Positions 58,501 through 64,000 of a stretch of 64,000 nt of DNA are shown here, in pieces. The stretch is taken from NCBI RefSeq assembly GCF_040954835.1, contig NC_090711.1, forward strand, positions 5,401,501 through 5,465,500, in the 5' to 3' direction. The stretch comes from Lepisosteus oculatus. Its lineage: Eukaryota > Chordata > Actinopteri > Semionotiformes > Lepisosteidae. The notes below the pieces were generated by a model. It saw nothing but the letters and a program-made list of their open reading frames with translations, made no database searches and was not told the DNA's origin. Both the position numbers and the translations under genes were made by a program. How positions within the stretch are numbered: the stretch's first letter is position 1; the number at the start of each line of letters is the position of its first letter.

Positions 58501-59844
58501 ATAGGTGAACATTTTGTACTTTCTCGTTAGTATTATGTATTTCTCTGAGCATCATATCAGTTCTTTGCACAAACTGTACAGCTATTGCCTAATAACACCC
58601 TTTCCCAGGAAAGACAGCTGAAAATATCCTTGGTGTCATACATTAGACAAAAATCAGACAGTAAGATTTGCCTCTGTGTTTCTGAAATAACAATTAAGAT
58701 TATATTGTTTTTTTTCCTGTAGATATTAGATACCTTGCAAAATAAGGAAGGTTATACATCATATAAGGTCATTTGTTTGTTATAGTAGCTTTTTCAAAGC
58801 ATGCATGAGCCTACTTCAGCTTAAAATTAGTGTTAAAGTTTACATTTTATTAATTACATTTGTAAATTTCTAAAGATTTGTTACAAACTACACTCAGCCT
58901 TATCTATCATTCAGTCAGCTGACCTAAGAGGTGTTTGCTTTCTGAAATGAAAATGGGAAACAGGTGAGACTGCTGTTCGTGGAGGAATTTTTTTTGCATC
59001 TATTTCCACAAACACAGTCAACGATTTCCTGAAAATTCCAGTAGCTGAGACTGCCTTTTAAGAATGTAAACATGACAAGCTAAGCTTCGTACAAAAGTCA
59101 GAGTTATGAAGCATTGGAAAAAGGAACAGCAAACAATGACATTGTACTTCTATAAAAGGAACCACAATCGCACTGCTCTGAAGGCAGTTTTGTACACTTT
59201 GCCAATATAACTGCTATATGAGTGTAAAATAAATGTCTGAGCCCTTGACAAAAGCTAGAAAAATGTTACAAATAATAAAGTCTCCTCTGAAGAATCTCAA
59301 GAACCTTTGCTTTCTTGGACAGCAGAACATTAATTTTAAACAGTCTAGGAAAATGCCTTTCAAGTTCTAAATTAAGACATTTCTGATTTCCTTTTGTAGA
59401 ATCTGTTCACCTCTGTGCAGGGTGACCTTTGCTCCACTTACTGTACAGTGGTAAACAAAAGGAACAGGCACTGAGCATGCTCAGCATCCTCCACTGTGTG
59501 GAACTGTGCAGGAGGCTGGATCACGTGTTTGTTTCATGTTCTGATGTTAAATAGCTTTACAGCACTTTTAGATTTGGCTGTTTATGAAAAATACATGGGG
59601 GGATGGGAGCTTGCAACATAACCTGCTGGCCATTTTATATTTGCTTTAGAGATAGTAGAAACCAATTACTCTAGGATATGAAGAAGCCATACTGTACATA
59701 GGTATACAAAAAGACATTGTTCCCCATAATGTTATTTTAGGAAGCCCTAAATCACAAAACATTCGGTTGTTTAAAAAAATCTGAATGGAAAAGAACTGTA
59801 CAATATAATTTTCATGCAGTTTATTCTTCATTTTCATGATTTCT
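55521..59844. other. Intergenic; mostly unrecognised
   Basis: No gene was supported. Two exon-like stretches (56007-56120 on + and about 55735-55890 on -) are described under findings. Two overlapping 70-codon frames at 57405-57622 have no known relatives I can name. The rest is AT-rich DNA. Confidence 0.4.
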
Positions 59845-59869
59845 GTATAACATCTCCTCTTGATCTGCT

Positions 59870-60045
59870 GTGTCACGGGGCTGCTGGTGCAGAGATGCTG
59901 CTACGTGTCACCCAAGTGGTCTTGAACTTCAGCCGTGAATGAAATAGGATATGAGGTTATATATATATTTTCTTATATGTAAAGTGCTTTGGGTCCCTTT
60001 GGAGTGAAAACCTCATTACAAATGCAAATAATTATTAACATTATT
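59870..60045 (+). repeat. 3' fragment of the 5S-derived SINE, + orientation
   Basis: GGGGCTGCTGGTGCAGAGAT and TGAACTTCAG match the 3' half of the 24.0-kb copy. The end GTAAAGTGCTTTGGGTCCC, then AAATGCAAATAATTATTA, is the typical tail of this SINE family. The 5S-like head is missing, so this is a 5'-truncated copy. Confidence 0.75.
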
Positions 60046-63000
60046 CCCTCTGATATACGGTAATTGTTTTTTGAGAAAATGCAGTAATCTTAAGGCAGTC
60101 ACACACTTTATATTCTTGTGCCCTTCCTCTCCCTCTGCCTGCTGTGTCAGAGTGTTTTCTCGGCCCTTCTCCCTCTAACACAGGCACACGTGCACCTGCT
60201 GAAGGACTATCTCTGTTGTGGTGGATTTGTTTTGCACTTGGCAGACTGTGGTGGCATGATTTACACTTTGTGACTGTGAAAGAAAGTGTATAACAACTTG
60301 TGGCATCTCTTCGGTTTAAAATTAGCTTTTTCAAGCATTTGTGTGAAATCAGGTTCTAAAACCCTAAAACCCTTGTTTCTAAAGCATGCAGGCAAAAAAA
60401 AAACCCACAGGATTCTGCACAAGGTAGTGAGTAAATAAAGTCTCTGCAATTTTGTTCATATCACTGGAATTATAGTACTGATTGTGTAACATTCCTGGGT
60501 GTACTTGTGATATTTTTTTTGCATGCATGCAGAATGTTCTCCTTTTTTTGGTTGTTGTATTAAAACACCCGAGCACAAGGCATGTTTTTCTTGCCCCTAT
60601 TGAAATCCCCGGTGGTTGTTGCGTCATGGAAACATTGCAGTATCAAAATAAAAAGAAAGGAAACACCAGGAGGCTTATCAGCATGGATAACACTTAGCCT
60701 CCCAAAGTAGGAGAGGCCTAAATGTCTAAAGCAAGGCCTACGTAGTGTCAATGTGATATCTTCTCTGCCTGTTATCATTTGGTATTGTTTTAGCTTCAGA
60801 AACAGAAGCAGGGCTAGTGTTGGAAGAGGATACTCTTTCATTAGTATCTTGTTCTCCTCTTCTAAATCTCCCAATAGTCAGTGACCTCCTGGGATTCACC
60901 CAAACTCCACCTCATGGAAATGATCTGTCCCCTCAGATTGACAGTGTAGCAAGACATTCAAGTTCTGTCACTTTGCTTATAAGATATTGATTGGTTGTAA
61001 TCAGCAGGGTGTTGTCTTCTTTCACCGACTTATTAGCAGAAACCATGAGCCTCCTAGGCTGTATTTTTTGCTGACCTTTCACAAACACCCAATCCTGAGA
61101 GGAGGGTTTTTAGAAGAAAAAAGTTTGACTGTAGTCCCTCATCTGCTCACAGCTTCCTCTTATGCCTGTTGCTAGGATCTTGCAGAAAGTTAAAGGGGTG
61201 GCCTTTCTCATCCTCAGCCAATCATGAAATGTTTTTTTTTTTTTTGCAGCTGAACAGAAAACCCTCTCTTGGTCTTTCTGAAGTGCTATGATCTGCCTTT
61301 CTCAGAGACCGTCTCTTGCTAATTCCCCTGTTGCAAATATGTTTGTAATTAACAGAAGACTGGAGAGAAGGAATCTTCAATAAAAGGAGAGAAAAAGTAC
61401 AGAGGTAAGATTTGTGTTTTTCTTTAACACTGTTCCTTTACAACTCTGTTGCTGGAATTTGAAAGTGTACAGAGTGCAACCCTAAGAAAGCAGTCACTGC
61501 TGTATTATTCCCTTCTTTTGTTTATTATAGTGTGCTGTAACACCGTAAGACAAATGGGTTAACTGTGAAACCCAATGCTTTCCTGTATGTTGGCATTTGA
61601 TTTGAGTGTATTCAATGCAAGTAGTTTGGAAAACTGTGGACAACTTTCTGTGACTTCCTAGACAAACGTTCAACATGTGGGGTATCACAGAAATGTTTAA
61701 AGATAAAACACAGGTCTGTTCAATTGCACAAGGGATTTTAAGAAGTCACCAAGGATCAAGTACTTGTATACCTAATTCCTGAAAGGAAATGTTAACAGCC
61801 TTTTCTGGAGCATATTGACATGCCCTTAATGTTAGTTTTTTTGTTTGTTATTAGATTATTTTGTACTGATGTCTTATTTGCATTAGATCACTGTTATTTA
61901 CCAGGGGCTATATGGACTTTAGCTTTGATGTGTTGACTTTGTTATATCACAGTAGATTATAGATCCTGATGAGAACCATCTGGACTCATTGTCTGCATTG
62001 CACATCATAACAGTTGATTAATCATTTACCCAGCCTTCTTCAGCTACTTTTCCTATTTTAGGTACTGCACGATGTAGGATATGAAAGTGTGTTTGCAAGA
62101 CTCTTTACTCCAGGTTGAAATTTGCTTCACTATTTCATGAAATAATTTACAGGCTATGGAAGTTCTTACCTTAAGTCCAGGAAAGAGATAACCAAGCCAC
62201 TTTTGCCCCTGCTGTTCTAAATCATAATCATTCTTGAAATCTACATAGTGTATATCATCTGAACATCCTTCTTTTTCACATTAACTCTCTTGCATCCCAT
62301 CTCCACCTTTAGAGCTACCCTTTGGTTAACTCCTCACTCTTCAATGTAGTCCCAGCCTTCTTATCCTGTGTCCATGGGGCTGGCCCTTAGCCCAGCAGCC
62401 CAAATAAGCCAAATATTACAATACTTAAATACTCATTAAATCTCAACAAACACATTTTATTCCTGGGTGTTTAATCCTCATTAAAAATATTAAAAGTACA
62501 GAATATAAAAAAACAGTGAAAAACAAAGGTAGTGATGTGTTCTGGAGGGGCATCTGCCTTATTTTACAATATTAATTGTTCAATTCCATATAACGTTTTT
62601 TTCCCGTCAGTGTTTTTGTTTTTTCTCGTTGCAAAATCCTTGACACTTCAGTAATTCACCCAGCCATAGAGTGTGAACAACGCTTGAAAAATCAGATACA
62701 TCTTTAATGATGTGGGGGCTCCTAAGCTTTTTCTGAAGCATGGTTACCAATACAATTCCAATTTCTACTAAATAAAAACCTTTTAGGATTTTGAGATCAT
62801 TTCTGGTTACTTTCTCAACTTTAAATGATCGCAGGAATGAGAGTGTATTCAATTATGTTTAGTTTTCTTTTTAAATTGGTGATGTTTCACAGCGTACAGA
62901 GCACAGGAAATATTACTTGTGTTCATTATAGTAAGCATAGTATAGTAATTATTATAGTAAGAGGCCTGGAAGACATGTTTTCTGATCATCAAAAGAAACT

Positions 63001-64000
63001 TATCACTCTATTAATTTATATGTTTTTTTTTAAATGTACTTAAAAGGGTTTTTGGATATTGAATAAAATTTTTGTCATAATTTTGACTTTGGTATGATAC
63101 ATACTTTCAGCCTTACATAGGCCTCATTCGACAGTGTTGATTGTGCACATGACGACATGATTTAAGCTTTTCAATGTCAAGCCCATTGAAAATCAAGGAA
63201 GAAAAGCACAGAAAGGAGCAAACATCCCCTGCTGAAAATGAGTACACTGTGTCACTTTTATGTTGGAACCGCACCACAGGCGCACTTGTCTGTAATGAAA
63301 GTCCTGTTATCCTATATATCAATCTTGTATAGACCATTCTGATTTACAAAGCAAGTGTGGAGCTGTAGGTTGATTGTTATGTAAATCAGACTAATTGTTG
63401 AGGAGCACTAAGTCTGATAGTAGTCGCAGGAGTTTCTAGCCACTACAGAGCTCTGCTGCTAGTGAAAGATGGCAAGCGGGACAACATTCCAGAAAAATAA
63501 TACACATCGTCATGCTAGTTGGCTTACACGCAAGGTGAGAAATAGACAGTTATGCCATGAATGCACTGATGACAAGACTTGAGCCCCAGTGTACATTTGT
63601 GTTATGAGCAGGGACAAGTAGAGGCATCTAGGGCTCAAAGACCAGTGAACAGGCACATGTTCGCCCAGGCTCTGCAATAGGAACGGGTCGAAATAACATA
63701 CAGTATATGCTCTGTAACCTGATGCACAGTATGTTTTACAGATGTACAGCTTATATTGCATTTAAACAGTGGCCACATTTGCTACTTACCTGGCTACTGA
63801 CTTTCAGATTCATCCCTCAATTGATGACAAATGTTAATCAGTGTAATGAGTTTCCCTAAGTCATGTAAAAAGTCATGTCTGTTCAATAAAATGTCAATGC
63901 ACCTGCTACAAAAAATATTGAGCTATTTTCCTTATATCTTTGTAGATTATAAGTGCAGTTTTAAATGTTTCAGTGTTTTGATGTTTAATGTCAAGAACTG
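60046..64000. other. Intergenic to window end; candidate 5' exon near 61.4 kb
   Basis: No coding gene was supported. A purine-rich stretch ends at a strong splice donor AGAG/GTAAGA at 61404/61405 and might be a non-coding first exon of the next + strand gene. A poly-T run lies at 61233-61245. The remainder to 64000 is AT-rich with chance frames only. Confidence 0.35.

Noticed and set aside
59490-59510. The palindrome TGAGCATGCTCA followed by an E-box as a specific regulatory site
   Set aside because: It is not a close match to a MARE or RE1 consensus. A single 12-bp palindrome in 64 kb is not remarkable enough to call.

Overview
This window is vertebrate nuclear DNA: it is AT-rich and CpG-poor, genes are split by GT-AG introns, and old retroelement copies are scattered through it. 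The gene order, the 5S-rRNA-headed SINEs, the Penelope-like solo pieces and the protein sequences suggest a ray-finned fish. The repeat types look most like those I remember from a non-teleost lineage such as gar or another holostean; that species-level guess is inference.

Four genes, all on the + strand, account for all coding sequence I can support. (1) 89-1276 holds the last two coding exons of MYT1, a neural zinc-finger transcription factor, followed by an AU-rich 3' UTR. (2) PCMTD2 has a likely non-coding first exon and CpG-bearing promoter near 13.0-13.45 kb, five coding exons from 15676 to 20119 (366 aa), and a 3' UTR of probably about 3.7 kb. (3) SRMS has eight coding exons from 33872 to 44259 (492 aa). 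(4) PTK6 has eight coding exons from 46706 to 53481 (508 aa). All splice junctions were placed by hand, and in each reconstruction every junction keeps frame.

SRMS and PTK6 are neighbouring SH3-SH2-tyrosine kinase genes with the same exon count and the same seven intron phases (2,1,0,1,1,0,1). Three exons have identical lengths (122, 159 and 182 nt). This is a clear tandem duplicate pair. The PTK6 product has an N-terminal extension beginning MG with two nearby cysteines, and some unusual kinase-core residues. MYT1 and PCMTD2 are neighbours in human too, but in human the SRMS/PTK6 pair lies some distance away on the same chromosome arm.

The intergenic and intronic DNA holds three copies of a 5S-rRNA-derived SINE, three copies of a tRNA-headed SINE, a decayed Tc1/mariner transposase on the minus strand, a LINE-like dispersed repeat, and two short Penelope-like solo elements with exact 12-bp and 14-bp target-site duplications. 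A transcription-factor-site-dense block at 9.54-9.88 kb and an orphan CpG-bearing block at 25.85-26.28 kb are candidate regulatory DNA. The right 9 kb is mostly empty, with a few exon-like stretches; one near 61.4 kb could be a 5' non-coding exon of the next gene. I found no rRNA or functional tRNA gene, no CRISPR array, no prokaryotic-type operon, and nothing that clearly qualifies as an undescribed system.
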